DNA from: Rhizophagus irregularis | Taxonomy: Eukaryota; Glomeromycota; Glomeromycetes; Glomerales; Glomeraceae | Direction: 5' to 3' | Length of the DNA: 64,000 bases | Assembly: GCF_026210795.1 (NCBI RefSeq) | Contig: NC_089458.1 | Location: forward strand, 2,124,001-2,188,000 | Part shown: positions 12,582 through 24,099 of the stretch, in pieces | How positions within the stretch are numbered: position 1 is the stretch's first letter | Layout of the letters: every line of letters starts with the position of its first letter | Notes under the pieces: model-generated | What the model saw: only the letters and a program-made list of their open reading frames with translations | What the model was told of the DNA's origin: nothing | Databases searched by the model: none | Position numbers and translations under genes: made by a program

Positions 12582-12724
12582 TTTATAGAGTGTCGTAGTT
12601 ATCTAAAATAAAGAAAATATAAAGAAAAAGTAATAAAAAACTCCGAAAAAATTTTTTATTTTTTCGTAAATATTGTCAAGTGAGCAGAACGGGAGAGAGT
12701 TAGTTTTTAGTTTTATTCTTTTCC

Positions 12725-13333
12725 GATCACTGGCTGACGAGTTATTCAACAAAATGTTAAACATCGGCATTATAATATTTCTTGATTTATGTTTACTGCG
12801 CCATTTAACATTTTGCTAGATTTCTCAGTACCTAGTGATTGTAAAACGACGATTTATAGCTCGTTGGAATCGCCTCACCGAGACGAATCGAATGGTGGTA
12901 AGCTCATCTCTCTGTGATCAATATTGACGGAGTTATTACTTAAAAACCATTTAATATTTTTTAATTTCTGAAATTGATCTAGTGATTGGATTTCGATGTA
13001 TCGTATACCATTAGATTCGTCTCATCAAGACGAATCGAATGGTAGTAAGATCGTCTTTCTAGGATCAATATTGACAGAGTTATTACACAAAACCATTAAT
13101 ATTTTTTTAATTTCGGAAATTAATCTAGTGATTGGATTTCGACGTATTTTATACCATTAGAACCGTCTCATTAAGACGAATCGAATGGCGGTAAGATCAT
13201 CTCTCTACGATTAATATTGGCGAAGTTACGATACAATAAATATTAAGTATAATTCTGGCTAAAATTATGTTAATTTTTGGCCAGAATTATGATATACAAA
13301 TATAAGAAATTTTTTATATAGTCACATCTCTTT
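12725..13333. repeat. Tandem satellite, 146-147 bp period, between two retrotransposons
   Basis: The phrase AGACGAATCGAATGG recurs at 12881, 13028 and 13174 with the same order of flanking motifs (AATATTGACGGAGTTATTAC, GATTGGATTTCGA). That gives about three units plus a diverged one before 12840. The TCTCACTGAGACGAATCGAATGGTGGT phrase at 4822-4850 belongs to the same satellite, so copy 1 landed inside it. From about 13305 the TATAGTCAC motif of the mariner-type MITE begins. No gene. Confidence 0.8.
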
Positions 13334-13489
13334 ATAATCACCAAATATGGAGGATCACCGCAACTCTTTCCTGAATTTTTGAAAATACTAATAAAAATTT
13401 ATTTTTGAAATTTTCGTTCGAAAATTTCTAAGTGCTCGTTCTAAATACTAATATTTCTTCAGTTGCCTTCCTCTTTACTGAGCTTCTAC

Positions 13490-15610
13490 TATGTCTACAC
13501 CTCCAGCTCCTTCTGTTATTAACCCGGATATTCCACCGCCACCGCGTCCTACTACTTCTACTCCTTCTGGAGACCGACCTTTGTCTCCCACGACTACCGC
13601 TGGCGCGCCTAATAAACGTTCACGTATTGTCACTGATGATGCATGAATGTTGATATAACTTCGCCCTCTGCTCCTGCTCCCACCCTTACTTCTACTGTTC
13701 CTTCTGGTCTTCCTGTCAACAAAGTCCACGTGATTACCTCTCCTCAAAATACTACCACTCCTGTTCGAAACTGTTGACGCTTCTATCCATGCTCCCACTA
13801 ACACCAATGGTAAAGGCAAAGCTGTTGCCTTCGACGTCCCTGAACGACGACCATCCCCTGATGGTAATGCTGCCGCTATAAAATCTGCTCCATCTCATTA
13901 TTATGCTGCGGCATATTTACGCGACGCGCCTGACGCGTTCAAGAGTAAATTTACCACCAATTGCTCCATGTGTGATGAAGTGGATTGCTCACTCTCCCGA
14001 TATTTCTCATATGGCACCCGTGCACGCTGCGATGGATCAGGCGATAACAAAAAAATCCTTGTCTTCTTCTTTGATCAACATGATTTTACCGATTGTGTCA
14101 GCTCCCCACGTGCCGATCTCCTCGATTTGGCCTTCAGTCATTATTCCCCTGCAGACGCCAAGCTCAGTGACGAAATGAAGTCTTTTTTCGTCACTGATAT
14201 CCCACTTTTTCTTACTGAGACTCAAGTCCGTCAGGCATTTTCCCGATATGGCACTGTGATTAAATGCAAACTCACCCCTAAAAAACATTACTATAATGGA
14301 CATATCCAGTTTTCCTCCGCGAATGCAGTTACCCAATTTAATGATATTTGGGCAATCATTTGCCTTGGTAATTCTTTACGTGTCTGCCCAGCATCTTTTT
14401 CGAAATCCCAACGCGATAGCCGCAGAGAACATGTTGCTATCCTTGCCGGCATTCCTAAGAATATTAAAGAAGCTGATCTACTAGAAATTGCCACTCAAGT
14501 CAATGCTAAGGCCCTTAACGTTCCATTATCTGTCAATTCCTACAAGCCTAAACCATATGTATATTTGAATTTCTCCTCATTTGAATCTCTTGAAGCTGCC
14601 AAAGAAATGACCGTGGCTTTCCGCGGCAAAGGATTAACATGGCACCCTCCTAACGAAGCACAAACTCTATGTTATGTTTGTGGGCGTCCTGGTTGTTCTC
14701 CCTCTGTATGCAATCTCCGTACCACATGAAAAGTGGACGATCGCCTTAACAAACTTTATTCTCGTTTCAATGCTGGCCCTAGACGTGGCTGTCAGGATTC
14801 ACGACAATCACGTGACAATTCTAATTCCCGTTCAAGATCGCGTTCCAATTCTCGATCTCGCAATAATAATTCCTCTTCATCCCGCTCTAACAACAGCAAT
14901 AATAATCCTAACACTTCTCGTCCCAATACTTCTCGAAGTAGCAAACGGACCAACAATAATAATAATCCCAGGAACAATGAAAATTCTTCTGGACCTACTC
15001 AACCTCTGCACAGCCTCATCCTATCATTTCTACAACGCCTACTTCTTCATCCAACAATCCTGCCCTACGCTTCCTCAGCATGTTATTGATGAATTAAAGG
15101 TGCAGATCAAAGAGATCGCTAACACTCTCCATACTTTGGAAGAAACTGTCTCTTGGATGAATGATACTATCACGTCTCATGAGTATAGGTTATCTGAATT
15201 GGAATCCATGATGAATTATGATGCCCCTGGCGACTCTGAATTGCATTCGCCTCCGTCAGGATGCTCATGAACATTATAATCATTCTTATGATAATGGATG
15301 GGATGATGCTTCAACTCAAGACACGAATTCTGGTTTCAATCTTCCTCCCCATACTTCCTTTTCTCTTATGGACGTTTTTCCTGATGCTTCCTTCTCAGCC
15401 CTGGATCCTAGCTCCATCCTATCAAGAAGACATGTCCCCTTACCTGTCTCCCGACCTACTAATATTGCCCCTGATGCTACCACTTCCCGTTTGCAATCAG
15501 AAATTTTTAATGTTACTAATACACAAATGAATCTTTCTGCCCAACTTGGTTCGATTATGGAAAAATTGGACTCCTTCTCCCCCTCAAAACCCTCCCCTTC
15601 CAATGATTGA
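13490..15610 (+). pseudogene. ORF1 of non-LTR copy 2 (frameshifted)
   Basis: Starts ATGTCTACACCTCC at 13490 with a Pro/Thr/Ser-rich tail, then loses frame near 13643 and again near 13770. The long open part (13968-14729) holds an RRM-like fold (FFVTDIPLFLTE, FSRYGTVIKC, YNGHIQF) and the knuckle CYVCGRPGCSPSVC near 14670-14710. The frame breaks just after the knuckle, and an Arg/Ser/Asn-rich segment (about 14790-14990) follows in another frame. The last frame runs to TGA at 15608-15610, overlapping the ORF2 start. The role is the same as in copy 1: binding the element RNA. Confidence 0.82.
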
Positions 15611-18600
15611 ACACCAATTTATATCGGGTGCATTACAGGGATTTCACTTTCCTAATAGTGCGATACCTAATAATAACATTCTTAATAATTCTCCCTCTCC
15701 TTTTTCTTCCCCTCTTATTCACTTTGGACAAATCAATGTTAATGGTTTGTGTTCCCCTGTTCGACAATTGCATTTGTTAAATTATTTTCTCCATTCTTCT
15801 TTTGGCGTTTTATCTTTAAATGATACTCGTCTTACTTCTTCAGGTACCAAATTTATTTACCAAAATGAACATTCCCAACATAATTTTAAGTCCTATTGGG
15901 CCCCTTCCCCTTCTAATTCACGACCTCATGATGGTGTTGGTCTTTTACTCCGTCATCCTTTACACAAACATGTTCAGAAGATTGATCCCTGGAAAGGTCG
16001 TCTTTTAAAATTAGATCTTTTTTTTCATCAGACAAAAATTTCTATTATTTCTGTTTATATTCCTCCTTATCATTCTATTCATTATAAAGAACGTGATGCT
16101 ATTTTTGCTCAACTTAATTTATGGCTTGATAAAGCCCGCTCTAATAACTATCACGTAGTCATCCTTGGTGATTTTAATGCAGATGAAATTTCACATTCAC
16201 ATCTTCCTCAACATCATTTAAAAATTTTACGATCACTTTCTTCTCGATATTTTACGGATCATCAATCCCATATCTCTTCAATTTCAGGTCCTAGTCCCAC
16301 CTTTTATCATCAGAATGGTTCTTCAAGACTTGATTATATTTGGTCATCCCCTGGATTTCCTGCTCCTGGTCTTTTCTCTCAAGTTGAAACTTGTCCTATG
16401 CTGAATAATAATCAATTTACTGATCACCGTGTACTTATAACGGCCTTTGATTTTAGCTCCTGTTTCGCTACTTTATCCAAAGCTAGATTAAAGCAGAAAA
16501 GCGAACAACGCACCATCTTTCTTTACAGAAATTTGAAAGATGATACTTGGGACAAATTTTCCAATGAAGTAAACTCACGTCTCAAGTTATACTTGACCAC
16601 ACATCACCCTTCAGTATCTTCACTTTCAGCTTTTTCATTGGACAAACTTTGGCACGCTCTTAAACGTTCTATTCTTGGAGGTGCCATTGATTCCCTACCA
16701 TTTCAACATGTATCTAATACTCACCATCATAAATATCCTCCCGAGCTTACCATGCTTATTGCTATCAACAAATTTTTGGATAGATTATTGTTTAAATTGA
16801 CCACATAAGTATAGGTCGTCCTGCTCAAATTTCACAAATGATTAATTCCTTACCAACCCAATTAATCCTCCTTAAGTCTCTTTTAACAGATTATACTATA
16901 CCTTCTTATAGTACAGCACCACTTCCTACTTTTGTCAAATTTTTACGTTCACAAAAAGCTTTGGTCTCAGCTTATCTTTCCACGCAATTTCATCAACATC
17001 GTGCAGATTCCATTGAATATTATACTGCTCTTAGAGATGAACATTTCTCTATGTCTCCGGGCTCCTTTATTTCTTCAGCCCTATCAGTAGAACATCGTTC
17101 TATCGTTCTTGACAGAGTTTTGGTTGTTATTGACTCCAAACCCACATTACTTACTGATCCTTCAGATATCAAACAAGCTGCTATTAAACACTTCCAATCG
17201 GTTGTTACTCCTCCTTTGGTCCAGTATTCTTCTACGGATTCATTTCCTCCACGTTGGCAAAGAGCATATACTCCTCTTTCTGACATTGATTCGTCCTTAT
17301 ATACTTCGGTTATGTCTTCTATTCTGGAAGATGAATGGAAGAACATTCTCAATTCTATGCCTAATAACAAAGCCTCTGGTCCTTCCAAAATTTCTTATGA
17401 GATGCTCAAACATTTAACTGGCGAAGCTTTCAATTTATCCCTTATTTTAGCTAATGCCTGCCTCATTCATGGAGATATTCCTGCTGATTGGCGTGAAGCG
17501 CTTATTTATCCCATTCCAAAGCCTCATGAATTTGACGCACAATTAAAGAATACGCGACCTATCACTTTGTTGGAAACTGTACGAAAATGTGTGGTTAAGG
17601 TCGTTACAACTCGTCTTTCAAAAATCCTAGCTGACAACCAAATGCTCCAAGGTGGTAATTTTGCTGGATTGCCAGGCGGTTCCACTGATATTCCTATTAA
17701 GATGCTTGATGCTATTATTCATCAACGACGCTTTGACAAAACTGATGACCAAGATTTATGGATTGTTTCTCAGGACATTTCTAAGGCCTTTGACTCAATT
17801 GATTTAAACATGCTTAGACTGGCTTTAATTCGTCTGCATATCCCGTCTTTATTGATCAAATTTATCATTAACCTTTTTACAAGACGTAATAATAAAATTA
17901 TTACCCATTATGGTGATACTTCTGGATATAGAGTTAGAATTGGTATTGACCAGGGTGAAATTATTTCTCCATTATTATGGGTTATTTACTTGGATCCTTT
18001 GCTTACCACACTTAATCGAGAAGCTTGTGATCCTTTTATTTTGAAATCTTCTGCATTATTGGATTATTCTCCAATTGAATATGAACAACACAATCTTCCT
18101 GTTTCGCATATTACATTTATGGATGATTCTACTTTAATTGCTTCATCTAAACGAGGAATTGAAGATCGTCTTTCCATTACTGCTGAATTTTATACTTTAA
18201 ATAATACTCAAGCCAATTCAGCAAAATATATTCTTCTTTCTTCTGAACAATTTTCTCAAACTATTGTGTTTGATCTTTCTCCATCCCCTCTAATTACATC
18301 TCATACCCTTACTTTAAAGGCATTAGCCTTATCTACATCTTTTCGATTTTTAGGTGTTTGGTTTAATCTTTCGGCTTCTTCTCGTTTTGTTCACAACCAA
18401 ACTGTTTCCATGGTCAAAGATATGGCTGCTTTACTTAGTCCCAAAAAACTTTTGGCACAACACGTGGCCTATCTTTATAATATTGTTTTACTTCTGAGGC
18501 TAGAATTTCGCCTACAATCCACATTATTTGCTGAATCCACCATTAATCGCATGGTTTCTCCAATGCTTTCTCTTATTCGTCAGAAGGCTGGTTTGGCCTC

Positions 18601-21013
18601 AGTTACTCCTCTCTCTGCGCTTTTCACACTGTTGCCATTCTCTATCCAACAAGCGTTTGGTCGATTTCTATCATCTCATGTGGCTTCATGGCAAAGAATT
18701 TTTTCTCACCCTTCATATAAGCTTTTTGCCAACTATATGATTACCTATCTCCAAGGATTTTTGGATTGTGATGCCTGTCCCTCTACTATTGATTTGGAAC
18801 CATGGTCCTATACCTTTTTCCTACGAACACATTCTTTGTTCAATTCTTTATTGTTCTCTTCTCGATTGAATATCACGTGGTCTTTATTGTTCCGACCTCC
18901 GAGGAAAGATTTACGACTGGCGATTCCACTCCAGTCTATTTTACCAAAAGATTTATTTACTTCCATGAAAAATGTTCGGAAAAATTTCTGCACTCGTTTT
19001 CTTGCTCAACTGATTACACCATGTGGCTCTCGACTTCTCTCATGGAAAGATTTACGATTTCTTAAACGAGTCTCGAACAAAGGATCTGTGCCTGTTTGGT
19101 TTACTTATTTATTTAATTTTATTGTTATTTCTAATTCTTCTTCTTTTTTTGTTTTACCACAATTTAAAATTCCTATTTCTCATACTGTAGCTTCCATTTC
19201 TCTTATAGACATTAGTCGTAATTATTGGTTTAACCCTCAATGGGCTATTTCTTTTAATCGCAATACTAACTCTTTCCTCGTTGGCCATGTGATTACTACC
19301 TATCCTGCTCCACGTAATGAAGCTCTTATTTCACATTGGATTGCGTCATTGGTTGATGATTTGGTTTCTGAATTTACTGCATGCCAAGGATGTGCCTCTG
19401 CTATTCTGCGATCCTCTACCTCTAAGACTTTGATTAAACGATGTCCCTCTGAAGGATGTTTTTCTTATGTTCCGTTATCAAGTTTGATCCGTTATCCTAC
19501 GAAACCTCGTACTTATATACATGCGGATACTCGCTCGGTTTCACTTTCTGCCTCGTTAGGCTATGCCAAATCCCTTTTGTTATTTCATCTTTTTGCTTTG
19601 GTTCGGCTACCTCCTGTGCTTAACCAAGCGCCTAGGATTTCTGATATCCAACTTCCTTTTTCGGTGTCTACACTTTATATTGATGGTTCCTTCCTTCCTC
19701 CTTCTAGTCATCCGGTATCATCGATGGCTTATGCATGGACTGCTATGGATATTGATGGATTCATTTTGGACTCTCACTATAATATTATTTCTTCTATTTT
19801 TCCTTCTGCTTTACGTTCAGAAGTTTTTGCTTTATTGCATGGTTTGGACTCCCTCCCTCAGAATTCAAAGATTACTGTCGCTACTGATTGCGCCCAATTA
19901 CTTTCTTTATGGTCTTTGTATGTGGATGCTCCTTTTATTCCCAGAATGCTTAAAGAATCCAACCACCTTTTGTGGTCCTCTATACGCACTATTATGTCGC
20001 AAAAGAATCTGAATGTTCTCTTGATCAAGGTTCCTGCTCACGCTGACGACCCTCTGAATAATCATGTGGATGCATTAGCCAAAGCTGCTCATACCGATTC
20101 AAACCTTTCTTCTCGTCCTTTATCGGATTTGCTGGCTCCTTGCATTTTACAATTTAATTCCTTACCTGTGGATATGAATATCCGGAAATTTATTAGAGAT
20201 ATTTTTGATGCAAAAAGTCTTTTAACTCTTGCTGTATTACCAAGATTTATTTCCCATTCTTCAACTTCTGATATCGATTGGGCATGCACCAAATTTTGTC
20301 TTAACAATAATAAGCAATTTATCTCTCATCAGAATGGCCATTCCGAGTTTTGCAGTTTCCGTATTAAATTATTATTAGATATGCTTTCAACGCTTACAAC
20401 TCTCCAGCGACGAAAACCTCATATTTATAATCCGAGTTGGCTTTGTCCTCAATGTAACTCTTCTCCTGAGACTTTAGACCACTTGTGGACTTGTCCTTAT
20501 ATTTTACCGGAATTTAGCCCTTTAAATACCTTTAAAACATTACTGTTGGCTCTTCGGACTAATTATCTTGATAAATTCCTTTCCGCATCATCTTTGATAT
20601 CTTTACCGGACTCTTTTGCTGCTGAGTTTACGGCTCTTAATTGCTGGGATTGTGACCCTCCTTCAATTTCCTGCCTACGTCTCGCAAGAGGACTTATACC
20701 GATATCTCTTACTAAATTTCTTGGAATTTACTTTTCTTCACCTACCATATGGTCTATCTTAGATACACCTTTGCATGACTTTCATTTTAACCTTTATGTT
20801 CAAATCTGGTTGTGCCGTTCTATTTTCTTTCATCATTGGGAATCAGCTCAAGGCATCACTAAAAAAATGAAATCGTCAGCTCTTGGGCCTTCTTCTATTT
20901 CTCATACTTCCTCTAATATCCTTCCTGATTCTTCAACACCTTCTCTGGCGACAGTTTCCTTGGATTCCTGGGTTTCTTGGGTTTCCTCTTCTATAATCCA
21001 TGGGGGATCTTAG
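15603..21013 (+). pseudogene. ORF2 of non-LTR copy 2: endonuclease, RT, RNase H (one frameshift)
   Basis: The ATG at 15603 overlaps the ORF1 stop as ATGATTGA. The endonuclease (INVNGLCSP, VILGDFNAD, SRLDYIWSSP, TDHRVL) occupies 15720-16450. One frame break near 16808 is followed by a 1,391-codon open frame containing the RT (YPIPKPHE, GGSTDIPIKML, SQDISKAFDS, FMDDST near 18115-18130), RNase H (LYIDGSF near 19675, LRSEVFAL, ATDCAQL, VDALAKAAH) and the zinc motif CPQC...HLWTC near 20445-20495. The TAG at 21011-21013 stands where copy 1 has a Trp codon and the downstream frame still resembles copy 1, so the natural end was probably farther on. It is the best preserved ORF2 in the window. Confidence 0.9.
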
Positions 21014-21354
21014 ATTTCACACTTGGATTTTTGGCGCCGCTTAACAGTTCAGCCTCTACTTAGGATTTCTCTTTGGGAACGGATTGGATCTTAGGGCATG
21101 CTGGATAGTTGACTCACACTGGCCTTCGGGTAAAGATGGGGTATGCGTTTCTGTAATAGTTTAGTTTTTCTTTACTTAATTTTATTTTGTTTAGATTTCT
21201 TTACTTGTATGAATCGTGAAGCTAGTTCTTTTTTATTTTTGTTTAATTTTCTATATTTTGTAATATTGTTCGATTTGATTATTGTACTTTTCGTTTAAAA
21301 TTTATAATAAAAATAAAGTCTTAAGACTGTTTGCTCATAATCACCAAATATGGA

Positions 21355-22251
21355 CTGTCCCAAATGTGTGACTATAAAGAGAGTTGACTGTATGTCATAA
21401 AATGTATTTTTACTTCAGTACTTAAAGTTTACTTTTGAGTTATATTAGTATTATTTGGGATCCTGCTATAAATCGTCTTGATTAGATCAGTAGATAGTTA
21501 AATATTTTTGAATTACTATAATTATTCAAATTTAAGAGCGTAAACTTTTGTAATATTATGTTTTTAGTGTAATATTTTGAAATTTTACATCACCTCTAAA
21601 ATATTACACTAAATTACGTCTAAACAAATTTTCTGATGTATAAACTTTAAGTAATATAACAACAATTCACAACATAATAGAAATGAATGAAATAATCAAA
21701 TAAGCTCAAGAATGAAAGTGATCAATAAAGCAATTATAATGACTAATAAGCCTAAAATTAATACAACAGAAAATACCAAAAAAAAAGATAAACAATGCAG
21801 GAAAATAATAACAAGGCCACAGAGTACTAAAAACAAATAAGTAGGTAATACGACTGTAAGTAACTGAATATAAGTAACATTATAAACATAAGTAAGCAAC
21901 ACTATAATATAAGTAGGCAATACTCTTATAAAAGTGTTGCTTATTAATGCTAGTAAAGATTTATAATTCAAATATTCTATTTATTTGTACAAATATAATT
22001 ATCATGCTTTTTAAAATTCTGTTATCCTCCATATAAATCATCTAATAAAAAGATTATTAGTAAATTATCAAATTATCAGAGATTATAGCAGTAATCTAAG
22101 TAATAATCTAATAATCTATGGTTTATATGAACCTGGTGTAAGAGGTAGTAGAATTCTGAAAAACATGACAAAAAAAACATGAATACAAAAAACACAAAAC
22201 TTTATTATTGTTGGCCAATTCGAATCATATAATGTTATACAAACTTCCAAA
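21355..22251. other. AT-rich spacer, no gene seen
   Basis: 21355-21388 completes the mariner-type MITE split by copy 2. The rest is A/T-rich. A small hydrophobic frame on the minus strand (21696-21971) is made largely of a repeated AAGTAAGCAACACTATAA-type phrase and is not believed. 21920-22130 contains several AATAATCTA phrases. Confidence 0.55.
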
Positions 22252-22642
22252 AAAGGGGCCCGTTAAAGCGGGGTAGAATCACGTGATTTAAAATTATTAT
22301 GATTTGATAAATTTTTTATAAACTAAAATTAAAGTAAACTTGAAAATCATTAAATGAGTGTATTTCGGCCTGCTCCACAAGTTTACTTAGGGAGAAAAAG
22401 TGGATTTTGAACAATGTTTTTATGAGCAAACGAATTTTGCCGATCATACCCAAAAAAGGATAGATCAATTTTAACGAAATTGAAAAAGTTGAATAAATCG
22501 AAAACGGTATTCTAAACCTCATTTTGTGCTCTAAGTAAACTTGCAGAACAGGTTAAAATGCACTTAATATATGTTTATTTGGAAGGTTTTATATATAATA
22601 AAGAGTTTTATTTAAAAAAAAGAAAAATTTCGAAAGTCACGT

Positions 22643-23173
22643 TGTTAACCGATTCGGTACGTTGAATAGATTAACTATGATTTGCAGTCAGGGAGATTAA
22701 GTACGTTTAACTATGACTGAAATCCAATCAAACAAGACACGCTTAAAAATAGGGAGTTCGTTTATAGTGTAAAAGGTTATACTTTATTATAGAACTTTAT
22801 AATTACAAGAATGAGAATTAAGGAACTAAAGATAAACTAATTCGAACTGAAGGAACTTCCCTTATAACGAAGGAAAATACCAACGTTATTTATATAAAAG
22901 TTACTACATATAAAGATATAATAAATATAATAGATATAATAAATATAAGAAATATAACTAATATAATAAATATAACTAATAAATTAAATATAATAAATAA
23001 AATAATTATATCGATTATATTAAATATAATTAATATAATAAATATAATAGAAATAATAGGCTAAGTAGGCTGCGGCTAGGTCAGCTTGGCACAGTTGGGC
23101 ACAGTAGATCCTAATTTTCCACATGATCTTCTGGCGCAGTAAGTTGTAACTCTACACGTGACTAGGGGTAACA
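22643..23173 (-). repeat. 3' LTR (left copy)
   Basis: 531 bp, starts TGTTAACCG and ends TAACA. It holds a long AATATAATA-type microsatellite (about 22916-23047) and matches the other LTR throughout except an A/G difference near 23080. As the element reads leftwards this is the downstream LTR. Confidence 0.95.
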
Positions 23174-23186
23174 GGTTCCTCCTCTT
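23174..23186 (-). promoter_or_regulatory. Polypurine tract
   Basis: On the minus strand AAGAGGAGGAACC directly abuts the 3' LTR, the expected place for the plus-strand DNA primer. It overlaps the stop codon of the 137-aa accessory ORF by two bases. Confidence 0.8.
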
Positions 23187-23598
23187 AATTTGCAGCTCCT
23201 GCAAAAATCAATAAATTATTTCTAAGTTTCCTTATCTGAGGTCTGGTAATTTTCCTAATAACCTGGACGTCTAGTTTCTTCGTCCTTAAGATTTGTTCCG
23301 GAAAAAACTCAAAAATATCAAAAGTCTTTTCTACAATTGTTGCATAATGTAATGACATTTTATGCTTGTATTTCAATCGTTCGCTAGGAGTTGGTAGTTG
23401 GTCTAGGAGTTGTCCTAAATAGAAAGAGTTAATCATCGCCAATTGTGTGTCCTTTAGTCGTATTGACTTCGTTACACTTCTTAGAGTTGCAGAAAATTTA
23501 ACTTGGAAATCTTCTTCTTCCATGTAGGGCGGCGGTGGAAAATTAATTTCTTCTGAAGTAGTTTGTTGAATATCTTCTAATATTTCTGAAAAATCCAT
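23185..23598 (-). CDS. Accessory 137-aa protein with PPPY motif, between integrase and 3' LTR
   Basis: Intact ORF, ATG at 23598 and TAA at 23185-23187, lying just before the polypurine tract on the sense strand of the Gypsy element. The N-terminus is acidic (MDFSEILEDIQQ) and contains FPPPPYMEEEDF at about residues 20-31. PPPY fits the PPxY consensus bound by WW-domain proteins such as Nedd4-type ubiquitin ligases. The middle and C-terminus are a mixed helical, basic region (KLDVQVIRKITRPQIRKLR). No family was recognised. A TATATATAG box sits about 44 bp upstream (23642-23650), so it may have its own promoter. It is intronless, as expected for sense cargo that passes through the element's genomic RNA. 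It could be an envelope-position accessory protein or captured host sequence. Confidence 0.75.
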   Translation of the reverse strand: MDFSEILEDIQQTTSEEINFPPPPYMEEEDFQVKFSATLRSVTKSIRLKDTQLAMINSFYLGQLLDQLPTPSERLKYKHKMSLHYATIVEKTFDIFEFFPEQILRTKKLDVQVIRKITRPQIRKLRNNLLIFAGAAN

Positions 23599-24099
23599 TT
23601 TTCTTCAAGCGGTTTAAACTCTTTTGTCAACTTATCCACATCTATATATATGTTTTAAATTTCTGTAGATCGTTTTGCTGATTAGATTTTTGTTTATTTC
23701 TGATGAGATTTTTGTATTACTCATCATGTTTCACCACATCTATCAGTTATTTTTAGCGCTTAAATTATTTAACCGCGTTTTTCTATTTTAAGATTATTTT
23801 TCCTTGTTCTAAAAATATCTTCACATTTTTCTCTAGAACTTTTCAGAAATATTTTCAAAAGTGATTTTTGCGCGTCTTACGCGTCCACATTTTCATAATT
23901 TTTCGCGTCGTGATTTTTCGTGATATTTTTGTTGTGCCTGATCTTAACGTGTTTTCGCGTCATGCCTATTTCTTATATAAGGTCTAAATTTTTTCCCCTT
24001 TCTCTTTTTCTTATCTTCTTGTAAAATCTTTATATTATCCCAAAATTTTTCCAAAATTTTCTTTGTCTACCTATCTATCTATCTACCAATCTATCTATC
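23599..24099. promoter_or_regulatory. Divergent promoter between the two accessory genes
   Basis: About 500 bp separate the two start codons. A minus-strand TATA box (23642-23650) lies close to the 137-aa ORF and a plus-strand TATATAAGG (23974-23982) lies 118 bp before the bZIP-like start. Four GCGTC motifs cluster at 23872, 23881, 23905 and 23957; on the other strand they read GACGC, and the last is inside TGACGCG, which resembles a CRE/ATF half-site bound by bZIP factors. ACGCGT at 23879-23884 also matches an MluI cell-cycle box. A CTAT microsatellite (24068-24099) forms the plus-strand leader. Function is inferred. Confidence 0.6.

Larger units (their letters stand above)
4867..12708 (-). 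mobile_element. Non-LTR retrotransposon, copy 1 (APE-RT-RNase H type)
   Basis: A nearly full-length two-ORF element read on the minus strand, about 7.84 kb. The 16-bp target duplication AGTTTTATTCTTTTCC lies at 4851-4866 and 12709-12724, defining both ends. ORF1 is at 10558-12581 and ORF2 at 5121-10508. The 3' tail ends in an A/T-rich stretch plus AAGACTGTTTG, a phrase shared with copy 2. It was inserted in satellite DNA. The perfect duplication implies a fairly recent insertion, although both ORFs carry frame breaks. Confidence 0.92.
13352..21336 (+). mobile_element. Non-LTR retrotransposon, copy 2
   Basis: A two-ORF element on the plus strand, 7.98 kb. The 18-bp target duplication ATAATCACCAAATATGGA is at 13334-13351 and 21337-21354, and lies inside a TATAGTCAC-type MITE whose other end, GAGAGTTGACTGTA, follows at 21374-21388. 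Its layout equals copy 1 but the proteins differ at many positions, so it is another subfamily and not an inverted duplicate. ORF1 is at 13490-15610, ORF2 at 15603-21013. Confidence 0.92.

Noticed and set aside
11901-12611. 236-codon plus-strand frame
   Set aside because: Exact antisense shadow of the retrotransposon ORF1; Arg/Ser-rich only because the other strand is Ala/Ser/Pro-rich.
4867-21336. One large inverted duplication or palindrome
   Set aside because: The two arms are different subfamilies with separate target duplications of 16 and 18 bp.
21696-21971. 91-codon hydrophobic minus-strand frame that looks like a membrane protein
   Set aside because: Built from repeats of an AT-rich phrase; Ile/Leu/Val-rich translations arise readily from such sequence.
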